A stretch of DNA of 64,000 nucleotides, taken from Rhizobium leguminosarum bv. viciae USDA 2370. Its GTDB lineage: Bacteria > Pseudomonadota > Alphaproteobacteria > Rhizobiales > Rhizobiaceae. Numbering within the stretch: position 1 is the stretch's first letter; every line of letters starts with the position of its first letter. This document shows positions 32,704-40,748 of this stretch, in pieces. The notes under the pieces were generated by a model. It was given only the letters and a program-made list of their open reading frames with translations, made no database searches and was not told the origin of the DNA. The stretch spans positions 361,676-425,675 of the forward strand of contig NZ_MRDL01000036.1 of the NCBI RefSeq assembly GCF_002008365.1, given 5' to 3'. The translations under genes and the position numbers were made by a program.

Positions 32704-33288
32704 ATGAACGACGAAGACCAGGACGACAAGACGAAGGAACTGCCGCTCGGCAAGGAAACGGAGGCGAATCTTTTCAAGTCGCGTTCGATCTTCATCTACG
32801 GACCGATCAATCAGGAATTGGCGCAGAAGGTCTGCTCGCAGCTTGTGGCGCTTGCTGCTGCCAGCGACGAGGACATCCGCATCTATGTCAATTCGCCCGG
32901 CGGCCACGTCGAATCCGGCGATTCCATTCATGACATGATCAAGTTCATCAAGCCGAAGGTCTGGATGATCGGCACCGGTTGGGTCGCCTCCGCCGGCGCA
33001 CTGATCTATGTCGCCACTCCGAAGGAGCGGCGCCTGTGCCTGCCGAACACGCGCTTCCTGCTGCATCAGCCCTCCGGCGGCACGCGCGGCATGGCATCCG
33101 ACATCGAAATCCAGGCGCGCGAGATCATCAAGATGAACGAGCGTCTGAACAGGATCATGGCAGCGGCCACCGGCCAGCCGCTCGACAAGATCGACAAGGA
33201 TACGGATCGCGACTACTGGCTTTCGGCCGAAGAGGCGAAGGAATATGGCCTCGTTTCACGGATCGTGACGTCGCAGGCCGATATCTGA
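32704..33288 (+). CDS. clpP: ClpP-type serine protease subunit
   Basis: This 194-residue subunit has the full ClpP fold: VNSPGGHVESGDSI, catalytic Ser96 (in GTGWVASAGAL), His121 (FLLHQPSGGTRGM) and Asp170 (DTDRDYWLSAEEAKEYGL). It would form the tetradecameric degradation chamber with a Clp ATPase. No clpX or clpA is nearby, so it is one of the extra ClpP copies that rhizobia carry. It has a slightly unusual active-site segment, ASAG, where E. coli ClpP has ASMG. ATG 32704 follows AAGAGGTTCGA; no long propeptide is present. A good terminator follows. Confidence 0.9.
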   Translation: MNDEDQDDKTKELPLGKETEANLFKSRSIFIYGPINQELAQKVCSQLVALAAASDEDIRIYVNSPGGHVESGDSIHDMIKFIKPKVWMIGTGWVASAGALIYVATPKERRLCLPNTRFLLHQPSGGTRGMASDIEIQAREIIKMNERLNRIMAAATGQPLDKIDKDTDRDYWLSAEEAKEYGLVSRIVTSQADI

Positions 33289-33309
33289 GTTTTCTCAGCC
33301 AAAACTGCA

Positions 33310-33355
33310 AGAACCCGCCCTTGCCTGCCGATCGCAGGTGAGGGCGTTCTGTTTT
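33310..33355 (+). terminator. terminator of clpP
   Basis: A 17-20 bp stem with one 2 nt bulge (AGAAC...CGCCCTTGCCTGC with GCAGGTGAGGGCGTTCT) and a 5 nt loop, followed by GTTTT. Confidence 0.8.
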
Positions 33356-33460
33356 CGGATAGTGCTAGCGGCAAGGTCTGAACGGAAAGCAATGAATCCG
33401 GACTTGCGCCTTCGACAACCATCATGCTCCATGCGCCATTCGCGCAGCTCGAGTCCCGCC

Positions 33461-34660
33461 ATGCTCAAAGATTTTTCCGTCCAAGCCCTGTTCATGGGGT
33501 TGCTGACCGCCTTCGTCGGTTCCGCCAGCTCCTTCGCCGTTGTGCTGCACGGGCTGCAGGCGGTCGGCGCTACGGATGTACAGGCGGCTTCCGGGCTGAT
33601 GGCATTGTCGATTTCCATGGGCGTCTGCGCGATCGTGCTAAGTGCCGTGACCCGATTGCCGGTCAGCATCGCCTGGTCGACACCGGGTGCCGCACTGCTG
33701 GCAAGTACCGGGGCGGTCGAGGGCGGCTTCAATGCGGCGGTCGGGGCATTCCTGATCTGTGCTATGCTGATTATCGTTGCGGGACTGTTCAAGCCGCTAG
33801 GGCGGGCGGTTGCCGCCATTCCGGCACCACTCGCCAATGCGATGCTTGCCGGTGTGCTGATCGGCCTCTGCTTCGCGCCGGTGAAGGCGATCGGCTTCAA
33901 TCCGCTGTTCGGCCTGCCGATCGTCGTCGCCTGGATCGTCGTCGGCGCCTTCAAGCGGCTTTGGGCGGTGCCGGCAGCACTCGCGGCGTTCGTGCTGGTG
34001 CTCGCCTTCGGCGTCGATATCCCCGACGATGCGCTCGGCTCGCTGGAACAATCACTGGTGCCGACGGTGGAGATCGTCCGGCCGGTGTTCAATCTTGCCG
34101 GCCTCATCTCGATCGCGCTGCCGCTCTTCATCGTCACCATGGCCTCGCAGAACATTCCGGGTATCGCGGTGCTGAAGGTCAACCACTACGATCCAAAGCC
34201 CGGTCCGCTCTTTGCCGTCACCGGCTTCTTCTCGCTGCTGTCGGCGCCGTTCGGCGGCCACGCGGTCAATCTGGCAGCCATCACCGCGGCAATGTGCGCC
34301 GGACAGGACGCCCATGCCGATCCGAAGCGGCGCTATTGGGCGTCACTGATCGCCGGCGTCGGTTATATCATTCTCGGGCTGCTCGCCGGCGCGGTGACGG
34401 CCTTCGTCGCGCTCGCACCTTCGATCCTGATCGAGGCGGTAGCGGGGCTGGCGCTGGTCGGAGCCTTCTCGTCCTCGGCAATGTCGGCCTTCCAGGCGCC
34501 GGACTCGCGAGAGGCGGCGGCAATCACCTTCCTTGTCACCGCCTCCGGCATTTCCTTCGGCGGCATTTCCGGTGCCTTCTGGGGCCTGATCGCGGGTGGG
34601 CTGATGCTGGCGCTGTCGCGGTTGGTGAAGATTTGGAAAGACCGAGCTCAGTCGAGGTAA
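33461..34660 (+). CDS. BenE-family benzoate/proton symporter-like permease
   Basis: This protein of about 399 residues has 11-12 membrane segments and matches the BenE family, whose known members import benzoate with protons. Conserved blocks are TAFVGSASSFAVVLHGLQAVGA near the N-terminus, IAWSTPGAALLAST, ITMASQNIPGIAVLK-like (VTMASQNIPGIAVLKVN) and GGHAVNLAAITAAMCAG. No benzoate catabolic genes are nearby, so the substrate is open. The start is uncertain: ATG 33461 gives MLKDFSVQALFMG; ATGs at 33431 and 33392 would add 10 and 23 residues. None has an ideal ribosome site. Confidence 0.82.
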   Translation: MLKDFSVQALFMGLLTAFVGSASSFAVVLHGLQAVGATDVQAASGLMALSISMGVCAIVLSAVTRLPVSIAWSTPGAALLASTGAVEGGFNAAVGAFLICAMLIIVAGLFKPLGRAVAAIPAPLANAMLAGVLIGLCFAPVKAIGFNPLFGLPIVVAWIVVGAFKRLWAVPAALAAFVLVLAFGVDIPDDALGSLEQSLVPTVEIVRPVFNLAGLISIALPLFIVTMASQNIPGIAVLKVNHYDPKPGPLFAVTGFFSLLSAPFGGHAVNLAAITAAMCAGQDAHADPKRRYWASLIAGVGYIILGLLAGAVTAFVALAPSILIEAVAGLALVGAFSSSAMSAFQAPDSREAAAITFLVTASGISFGGISGAFWGLIAGGLMLALSRLVKIWKDRAQSR

Positions 34661-34809
34661 CGGAAGGTCGTTGTGCTCTCCAAATGCCGGATTCTGGCGC
34701 TTTCAAGCAGCTCCGCCGGCAATAGCTGGGCAGTTCGTCGAATGTTGGCGGCCACCAAAAGCCGGCCAAGGACTTGCCAGCTTTACCGTCCGAGGCTATA
34801 AGCGCGGGC
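34661..34809. other. intergenic region before the leu leader, nothing recognised
   Basis: These 149 bases presumably hold the leuA promoter. I could not pick out a definite -35/-10 pair. Confidence 0.35.
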
Positions 34810-34935
34810 ATGAAGACCACTGGCGCCAGAATTTCTGACACGATTACACGCGGCCGCATCGCCCTGCGTGACAATACGCGCGCCCTGACCTCGCTTCTTC
34901 TCCTCGGCCTTACGCGCGGTTGCCGGGTCCTTTGA
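34810..34935 (+). CDS. leuA leader peptide with leucine run
   Basis: A 41-residue reading frame begins at ATG 34810 and ends at TGA 34933-34935, 154 bases before leuA. It has seven Leu codons in its last sixteen residues, including the run LLLLGL (CTT CTT CTC CTC GGC CTT). This is the arrangement of a leucine attenuation leader: stalling at Leu codons when charged tRNA-Leu is low would change the folding of the RNA downstream. A stem (GAGGAGCG 34934-34941 with CGCTCCTC 34970-34977, plus an inner GGCGG/CCGCC) begins at the stop codon. I do not see a T-run after it, so the exact mechanism is open. Confidence 0.72.
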   Translation: MKTTGARISDTITRGRIALRDNTRALTSLLLLGLTRGCRVL

Positions 34936-34977
34936 GGAGCGCCCGGCGGCCGAAAGCCCGCCCGGCCATCGCTCCTC
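34934..34977 (+). promoter_or_regulatory. hairpin following the leu leader peptide
   Basis: Outer arms GAGGAGCG and CGCTCCTC pair perfectly, with an inner GGCGG (34945-34949) and CCGCC (34958-34962). The left arm overlaps the leader stop codon, so a ribosome that finishes the leader would block it. It lacks a U-tract. Confidence 0.6.
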
Positions 34978-35089
34978 GCGACTCACTTTCAAAATTGACC
35001 TAACGACCGACAAGGTCCGCATTTGTTTATCGCCAAGCCCGACGTGATCGGCTAAGAGCGGGCAAATGCCGGGACGAGGAGACGATACG

Positions 35090-36841
35090 ATGGACGCGAA
35101 GACGCAATCTTCCCAAAATAAGGTGGCCTCCACAAACAAGACGGCCCCCGCAAAAGGCATGCCCGACGCCGCCGTGAAATACCGGGCCTATCCGCAGGTG
35201 AACATTCCCGACCGCACATGGCCGACGAAGACCATTACCAAGGCACCGGTCTGGTGCTCGGTCGACCTGCGCGACGGCAACCAGGCGCTCGTCGACCCGA
35301 TGGGCCACGATCGCAAGGCGCGCATGTTCCAACTGCTGATCGAGATGGGCTTCAAGGAAATCGAGATCGGGTTCCCCTCGGCTTCGCAGACCGATTTTGA
35401 CTTTGCCCGCTGGTGCGTGGAGGAGGGCAATGTGCCCGACGACGTCTCCCTGCAGGTATTGGTACAGTGCCGCCCGGAACTCATCACCCGTACCTTCGAA
35501 GCACTGGAAGGCGCAAATCGGCCGATCGTGCACTTCTACAACTCCACCAGCGAGTTGCAGCGCCGCGTCGTCTTCGCCAAGGATGTGCGGGGGATCAAGC
35601 AGATCGCCGTCGATGCCGCCAAGATGATCACCGATATGGCCACGAAGGCCGGCGGCGGTTACCGTTTCGAATATTCGCCGGAGAGCTTTACCGGCACCGA
35701 ACTCGATGTGGCGCTGGAGATCTGCAATGCCGTCATCGAGGTCGTCAAGCCGACGCCCGATAACAAGCTGATCATCAACCTGCCGTCCACCGTCGAGATG
35801 GCGACGCCGAACGTCTATGCCGACCAGATCGAATGGATGTGCCGCAACCTCGACAATCGTGAGAACCTGATCGTTTCCCTGCATCCGCATAACGATCGCG
35901 GCACCGGCATCGCTGCTGCCGAACTGGCATTGCTGGCAGGTGCCGACCGCGTCGAAGGCACGCTGTTCGGCAATGGCGAGCGTACCGGCAATGTCGACAT
36001 GGTGACGATGGCGCTGAACATGTTCACGCAGGGCGTCGATCCCGAGATCGACTGCTCGAATATCGAGCGCATCAAGGAAGTGTTCGAATATTCGAACCAG
36101 ATGGCGATCGGCGAGCGTCATCCTTACGTCGGCGAGCTGGTCTACACCGCCTTTTCCGGCTCGCATCAGGATGCGATCAACAAGGGTATGAAGGCAGCAC
36201 AGGTCGCCAATCATCCCGTGTGGGAAGTCCCGTACCTGCCGATCGACCCGCGTGATGTCGGTCGTTCCTACGAGGCGATCATCCGCATCAACTCGCAGTC
36301 CGGCAAGGGCGGCATCGCCTATATCCTGCAACAGGATTACGGGCTGAACCTGCCGCGCAACCTGCAGGTGGAATTCCGCGAAGATATCCAGCGCATCACC
36401 GACGTAGAGGGTAAAGAGCTTCCGTCCCGGCGCATCTATGACCGCTTCATCGAGCGCTACGTGACGCAGCCGGAAGGGCGCCTGCGCTTCGTCGACCATC
36501 ACACCTATCCTGACACTGAGCACAAGGGCCAGCGGATCGTCGCAGCCGAGATCACCGACAATGGGGATATCAAGCGCATCGAAGGGCGCGGCAACGGTCC
36601 GATCGACGGCTTCATCAACGCGCTGTCGCATTATCTCGGCATCGAGATGTCGGTCGAGGACTATTCCGAGCATTCGCTCCAGCATGGCTCGAACGCAGCG
36701 GCGATCTCCTACGTCGAGACCTCCTATCCCGGTGGCAAACTTTTCGGCGCGGGCATCAATACCAACATCGTCGCAGCTTCGCTGGAGGCGATCGTCTCGG
36801 CCGCCAACCGCGTGCTCGACGTGAAGGCTGGCAAGGCCTGA
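35090..36841 (+). CDS. leuA: 2-isopropylmalate synthase
   Basis: This 583-residue enzyme condenses acetyl-CoA with 2-oxoisovalerate, the first committed step of leucine synthesis. The TIM-barrel part (about 40-335) shows WCSVDLRDGNQALVDPM, the metal-binding SLHPHNDRGTG and TLFGNGERTGNVDMV. The C-terminal part (about 440-583) is the leucine-sensing regulatory domain. It is the longer type also found in actinobacteria and yeast, distinct from the E. coli LeuA. I chose ATG 35090 because AGGAG lies eight bases upstream; 35066 is also in frame. Controlled, I infer, by the leader peptide upstream and by leucine feedback. Confidence 0.95.
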   Translation: MDAKTQSSQNKVASTNKTAPAKGMPDAAVKYRAYPQVNIPDRTWPTKTITKAPVWCSVDLRDGNQALVDPMGHDRKARMFQLLIEMGFKEIEIGFPSASQTDFDFARWCVEEGNVPDDVSLQVLVQCRPELITRTFEALEGANRPIVHFYNSTSELQRRVVFAKDVRGIKQIAVDAAKMITDMATKAGGGYRFEYSPESFTGTELDVALEICNAVIEVVKPTPDNKLIINLPSTVEMATPNVYADQIEWMCRNLDNRENLIVSLHPHNDRGTGIAAAELALLAGADRVEGTLFGNGERTGNVDMVTMALNMFTQGVDPEIDCSNIERIKEVFEYSNQMAIGERHPYVGELVYTAFSGSHQDAINKGMKAAQVANHPVWEVPYLPIDPRDVGRSYEAIIRINSQSGKGGIAYILQQDYGLNLPRNLQVEFREDIQRITDVEGKELPSRRIYDRFIERYVTQPEGRLRFVDHHTYPDTEHKGQRIVAAEITDNGDIKRIEGRGNGPIDGFINALSHYLGIEMSVEDYSEHSLQHGSNAAAISYVETSYPGGKLFGAGINTNIVAASLEAIVSAANRVLDVKAGKA

Positions 36842-36864
36842 TTTCGGCAGGTCTCAGGCCGCGA

Positions 36865-36975
36865 TCGCACTACTGCATAATTCCTTAGATCGGAATCGAT
36901 TCAAGGATAAAATTATGCAGCAATTCAAAATGTTACAGCGCCCTTTGCGCGTCTGAAAAGACGCGCGGCGCTGTA
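36865..36975. repeat. rhizobial palindromic element overlapping the HxlR gene end
   Basis: The stretch with CTGCATAATTCCTTAGATCGG and AAAATTATGCAGCAATTCAAA, followed by TACAGCGCC...GCGCGTC-TGAAAA-GACGCGC-GGCGCTGTA (36934-36975), is a composite I recognise as very common between rhizobial genes. TGCATAATT and AATTATGCA also form an inverted pair. The hairpin core matches that at 3150-3191. Its right part is translated as the end of the HxlR gene. Confidence 0.75.
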
Positions 36976-37346
36976 GCGCTGCGCGGCCTGACGATGCAGT
37001 CGGCGATCTCGTCGGCCTCGTCGCGCGCCTCGGCGTGCCGCTGACCCCATTGGCAGAGCGCCAGCAACACCGGTTCGAGACCGAGGCCGAGTTCGGTCGC
37101 GCTGTATTCGACGCGGCCGGGGACTTCGGCGAAGATCTGGCGGGCGACCAGCCCGTGCTCCTCCATCTCGCGCAGCTGCTGGATCAGCACCTTCTGGGTG
37201 ATGGCGGGCATCATCCGCTTCAGCTCCGACAGACGCTTCGGGCCGGAGAAGACGTAGTAGAGGATGACTGGCTTCCAGCGCCCCGAGATCACCTTGAGCG
37301 CGCGTTCGACCGGCAGTTCCGGCAGTCTTTTCATCGGCTCAGCCAT
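36933..37346 (-). CDS. HxlR-family transcriptional regulator
   Basis: This 137-residue protein is a winged-helix regulator of the HxlR type: ISGRWKPVILYYVFSGPKRLSELKR (about 20-44), MPAITQKVLIQQLREMEEHGLV and the wing RVEYSATELG. Such proteins often respond to electrophiles or redox stress and control a neighbouring oxidoreductase. It is divergent from a quinone oxidoreductase gene with 101 bp between the starts, which fits that arrangement. I set the start at ATG 37344-37346 because GGAGGTGACC lies just before it. The last 13 residues (about APRVFSDAQRAL) and the stop are encoded by a palindromic repeat element, so the natural C-terminus may have been replaced. Confidence 0.85.
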   Translation of the reverse strand: MAEPMKRLPELPVERALKVISGRWKPVILYYVFSGPKRLSELKRMMPAITQKVLIQQLREMEEHGLVARQIFAEVPGRVEYSATELGLGLEPVLLALCQWGQRHAEARDEADEIADCIVRPRSATAPRVFSDAQRAL

Positions 37347-37447
37347 GGTCACCTCCTGGTGGGTAGGGCACGAAAGAGTGTGTATTTTTGCCTGATATCC
37401 TATTGCTAAACCTGCCCCACGCCAATCAGACGTGAGGTTCATCTGCC
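37347..37447. promoter_or_regulatory. divergent promoter region of HxlR gene and oxidoreductase
   Basis: These 101 bases hold both promoters and probably the HxlR operator. I see no clear long palindrome; AT-rich stretches occur near 37379-37411. Confidence 0.5.
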
Positions 37448-38428
37448 ATGAAAGCCGTTCAATTCACTCGCTTCGGTCCGCCCGATGTCCTCGAGCTCGT
37501 GGAACTGCCGGTTCCCGAGCCGGGCCCGAGCGAGGTTCTCATCCGCGTTCACGCGGCGGGTGTCAACTTCTTCGAGGTGTTGATGCGGGCCGACCGCTAT
37601 GCCGCAACGCCTGACCTGCCGATGTTTCCCGGTGTCGAGGTCGCGGGTATAATCGAGCGAGCAGGGCCTGGTGCCGACCGCTCGCTGATTGGCACGCGGG
37701 TTGCCGTTCCTCTCTTTGCGATCGGGCGCGGTTCGGGCGGTTATGCCGAGTTCGCCGCGGTCGATGGCGGGGCGGTGGTGCCGCTGCCCGACGCGGTCTC
37801 CTTCGAGGCGGCTGCCGCGCTGATGGTGCAGGGGTTGACGGCGCTGCACCTCCTACGCCGCAGTCCCGTGAAAGGCAAAATCGTTCTCGTCAACGCAGCA
37901 GCCGGGGGTGTTGGTTCTCTGCTCCTGCAACTGGCGAGGCGCGACGCGGCGAAGATGGTGATCGCAGCGGCGAGCAGTGACGAAAAGAGGGCGCTTTCCC
38001 TATCTCTCGGCGCCGATCATGCGGCCGATTATACGGCGCCCGGCTGGCAGGAGGACGTCAAGAGGCTGACCGGAGGGCTCGGCGTGGATATCATCTATGA
38101 AACCGTCGGCGGGGCGTTTTCACGGGCGGCGCTCGATGTGCTGGCGCCTTGCGGCGAGCTGGTGCTGGCGGCGATGGGGCGGTTTGGGCTTGAGGCGGCC
38201 GATGTCGAGCACATGCTTGATGACAATCAGTCAATCAAGGGATTTTCGCTATTGCCGCTGCTGACGCCTGAGGGTGTGCGGGAGGATCTTGCCGCGCTCT
38301 TCGAGCTTGCCGCAGCGGGCGCCTTGACGGTTACCGACGGCGGTCGTTTCCCACTGCATCAAGCGGCGGAAGCGCATCGCGCCATCGAGGAGCGGAGGGC
38401 GGTCGGCAAGGTGGTGCTGGTGCCTTAA
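37448..38428 (+). CDS. zinc-free quinone oxidoreductase-type MDR protein
   Basis: This 326-residue cytoplasmic protein is a medium-chain dehydrogenase/reductase of the NADPH:quinone reductase (Qor) branch. It has the N-terminal catalytic fold (MKAVQFTRFGPPDVLEL, VHAAGVNFFEVLMRAD, PMFPGVEVAGIIE) and the nucleotide-binding glycine motif AAAGGVGSLLLQLAR (about 151-165). The cysteine and histidine zinc ligands of alcohol dehydrogenases are missing, as expected for Qor. It reduces quinones or other electrophilic carbonyls with NADPH; the substrate is not known. It is divergently placed from an HxlR regulator that probably controls it. Confidence 0.87.
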   Translation: MKAVQFTRFGPPDVLELVELPVPEPGPSEVLIRVHAAGVNFFEVLMRADRYAATPDLPMFPGVEVAGIIERAGPGADRSLIGTRVAVPLFAIGRGSGGYAEFAAVDGGAVVPLPDAVSFEAAAALMVQGLTALHLLRRSPVKGKIVLVNAAAGGVGSLLLQLARRDAAKMVIAAASSDEKRALSLSLGADHAADYTAPGWQEDVKRLTGGLGVDIIYETVGGAFSRAALDVLAPCGELVLAAMGRFGLEAADVEHMLDDNQSIKGFSLLPLLTPEGVREDLAALFELAAAGALTVTDGGRFPLHQAAEAHRAIEERRAVGKVVLVP

Positions 38429-38484
38429 GTCAAAGAAGGCGAGCACGACGTCGTGCGAAACCGCTCGTCATCATGCTCCGGCAA

Positions 38485-39330
38485 TCAGATCGCGGTGGCG
38501 ATCTCCATGGCAAGCTGGCCGAGCGTTGCTTCGGCGGAAGGGCCGGCGAGCACGTAGGAGGTGCCGGCATTGTGCCAGGTCACGAGGCCGATCTCGTCCT
38601 TGATCGTTTCCTTGAAGTCGTCGGTCTCCGGCGGCTGCGCGTCCTTGCGGAAGCAAATGGAGATGATGTCGCCATCGGCATTCGAATAGACGAGCTGCCC
38701 GACAGGGCGGCTGTCGCCGAGGATGACGCGCGCGCCCTGGAAGGTCCAGGCTTCTGCGCTCAGATCCGGCACGCGGAAGGGCACGCCGATCGCGGTCGTC
38801 AGCCAACTGGAAATTTCCTCGGCCTGCGAGGCGGGCACTTCGACGAGATGGCGGGGCTGGCGGATCAGCAGGCGCTGATAGGCGGTGACGTCGCCGAGCC
38901 AGTCGTTGGTATTGGCCGGAGCCGGATTGGTGGTGGCCGTGGTGGCAATCTCGTCGGCATCCGGGGCGGTGCCGACGAAATAGCCGATACCGCAACCGAC
39001 GGCAAAGAGAATGAGGGCGGCGGCCAGCGCCTGCGGGCCGCTCGGCGCCAGTTTCACTTGCGGGCGCGTGGCGCGCTGGGCGATCGACGTTTTCGGCGGT
39101 TGCGTGCTCTTGATGGAACGGACGAGGGCGAGCGGCACCGGCTCCTTCAGGATATCGTCCAGGCGGCGGCGGCCGAAATCAGCCCCGTGGCGCAGCTTCT
39201 CATGCAGCCGGCGCGCATTCTCGTCGCTTGCCAGACGCTGCTCCAGTTCGTGCCGCTGTTCGGGCGAAACTTCGCCATCGAGAAGGGCGGTGAGCTGGGC
39301 TTCGAGCGGCAGTTTCCTAAGATCGAGCAA
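38485..39330 (-). CDS. membrane-bound anti-sigma factor
   Basis: This 281-residue protein has a cytoplasmic N-terminal part (about 1-95: LEAQLTALLDGEVSPEQRHELEQRL), one membrane segment (about 100-118, LAAALILFAVGCGIGYFVG) and a periplasmic C-terminal domain. It begins 2 bp after the stop of an ECF sigma factor gene on the same strand, so it is very likely the cognate anti-sigma factor. The zinc anti-sigma motif H-x3-C-x2-C is absent from the N-terminal region, so control by zinc/thiol oxidation as in RsrA is unlikely. The signal sensed in the periplasm is unknown. Confidence 0.82.
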   Translation of the reverse strand: MLDLRKLPLEAQLTALLDGEVSPEQRHELEQRLASDENARRLHEKLRHGADFGRRRLDDILKEPVPLALVRSIKSTQPPKTSIAQRATRPQVKLAPSGPQALAAALILFAVGCGIGYFVGTAPDADEIATTATTNPAPANTNDWLGDVTAYQRLLIRQPRHLVEVPASQAEEISSWLTTAIGVPFRVPDLSAEAWTFQGARVILGDSRPVGQLVYSNADGDIISICFRKDAQPPETDDFKETIKDEIGLVTWHNAGTSYVLAGPSAEATLGQLAMEIATAI

Positions 39331-39332
39331 AT

Positions 39333-39842
39333 TCAGAACCTGTGGATCGGGTGGGTGCCGGCAAGCCCGGCAAATTGCAGCCTTGCGGTGGCGAGTTGCG
39401 AGACGACGTTTGCCACCGGAATGCCCATGATGTCGGCCGCCTGCTGGTAGCTGTGGCCTTCGACGTCGACAAGCAGGAACATGCTGGAAACGCCATCCGG
39501 CATATCGGAAATCATGTGATGGATGGTGTCGGGATCGACCGCGGCCGAGCGTTCACGCGCGGCCTCGCGAATATCGGTGACGTTGCCGCGGACGGAAGCC
39601 TTAGGCTTGCGCTTGCGGTTGTCGTCGGTCCATTGCTGGCGGGCAAGCGTGTAGATCCAGCTTTCCAGCCGGCCTTCGCCGCTCCATTGATGACCTTTGG
39701 CGATGGCGCGCTGACAGACGGACTGAACGAGTTCATCGGCCACAGCAACCTCACCCGCGAGCGTGATCGCGAAGCGGCGGAGGCGGGGCAGGAGGCCGAC
39801 GAGATCACGCCGGAGATCGATGGTCGTTGCGGGCTGACGCAT
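39333..39842 (-). CDS. ECF-type RNA polymerase sigma factor
   Basis: This 169-residue protein has region 2 (about 12-80: LVGLLPRLRRFAITLAGEVAVADELVQSVCQRAI, then LESWIYTLARQQWTDDNRKRK) and region 4 (about 115-160: MSSMFLLVDVEGHSYQQAADIMGIPVANVVSQLATARLQF) of ECF sigma factors, without region 3. The region-4 helix-turn-helix reads IPVANVVSQLATAR where most have a GTVKSRL-type sequence. It would direct RNA polymerase to a small stress regulon when released by the anti-sigma factor encoded just downstream. The two genes are 2 bp apart. Confidence 0.88.
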   Translation of the reverse strand: MRQPATTIDLRRDLVGLLPRLRRFAITLAGEVAVADELVQSVCQRAIAKGHQWSGEGRLESWIYTLARQQWTDDNRKRKPKASVRGNVTDIREAARERSAAVDPDTIHHMISDMPDGVSSMFLLVDVEGHSYQQAADIMGIPVANVVSQLATARLQFAGLAGTHPIHRF

Positions 39843-40028
39843 TGTCTATCCAAGAAGCATTCACAATGGTTTCGCGGTCGAAGGGTTCACCCTCGGCGCG
39901 AAGCCGACATGGTTGGCGCCGGCGATACATGTGCTTTATGAAACAAGTCTCCTGCACTTCGCAAGCATCCGGTCGTCTTCATCCCTCTTTCCCAAGGGAT
40001 TTTCGTATTGTGGCCCGCAAAGCTTGCG

Positions 40029-40595
40029 TCAATATGTCTTGTAGCCGTTCAAGCTTTGCAGCAGAGCGCGATAGGCCCAGGTGCCTTCGCCGCCGCGATC
40101 ACGGATTTCGACCAGCTGGACGCGGGCGCCCTGGATATCTCCCTGTTCCACCAGCGCCATGCCCATGTAGGAGCGAGCGAGGATGTAATTCTCATCCGCC
40201 TGCAGCGCCTTGCGGTAGTAGGACATGCCGAGCTCCATGCGGCCGGCCTTGCGGTTGGCGTAGCCGAGATAGTTCAGGATGCGCGGGTCGTTCTGGTTGC
40301 GGGCGAGATTGAGCACGGTGATGGCGTTGTCATACTGGCCGGCATAGGCAAACTCGCGGGCGAACTTATAGAGATCGTCGTCGTTGAAGCTGCTCTTCTT
40401 CGGGTTGACACATTCCTTCTTGGCCTTGTCCCAGACCTTGCCGCCGGTGCAGGTCTTGGTCGTCTGGGTCTTCGGCGGCGGATTGGTGTCATCGTTGTTG
40501 TCGCCGACCGCGAAAGCGGCCGTGGCGAAGCCGAAGGCAAAGCCGGCGGCGAGCGAAAGTCTGGACAGGTGACGGAAAGAAGAAGTCATCGGCAC
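40029..40595 (-). CDS. secreted TPR-repeat protein
   Basis: This 188-residue protein has a signal peptide (about 1-29, ending AFAVG), a short Asn/Thr/Pro-rich linker, a small segment with a cysteine pair (KTCTGGKVWDKAKKECVNP) and then about three TPR units (for example LYKFAREFAYAGQYDNAITVLNLA and MELGMSYYRKALQADENYILARSYMGMALVEQGDIQGA). It is probably periplasmic and mediates protein contacts. I do not recognise a named orthologue. It ends 186 bp from the sigma factor start in the same direction, so it may or may not belong to that system. ATG 40593-40595. Confidence 0.75.
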   Translation of the reverse strand: MPMTSSFRHLSRLSLAAGFAFGFATAAFAVGDNNDDTNPPPKTQTTKTCTGGKVWDKAKKECVNPKKSSFNDDDLYKFAREFAYAGQYDNAITVLNLARNQNDPRILNYLGYANRKAGRMELGMSYYRKALQADENYILARSYMGMALVEQGDIQGARVQLVEIRDRGGEGTWAYRALLQSLNGYKTY

Positions 40596-40748
40596 GCTCC
40601 GTTCTCAGGCAATGCAGTTGCTCGAATTGTACGCTTACCACTAAAAATACCAAGAGGGTAAGCAACCTCCACGGCAAATGTTGCAGCGGTGGCCGGATCT
40701 CCTCGCAGATCGATTCAAGTGCTGCATAAATAGAGTCCGGACCCGGCG

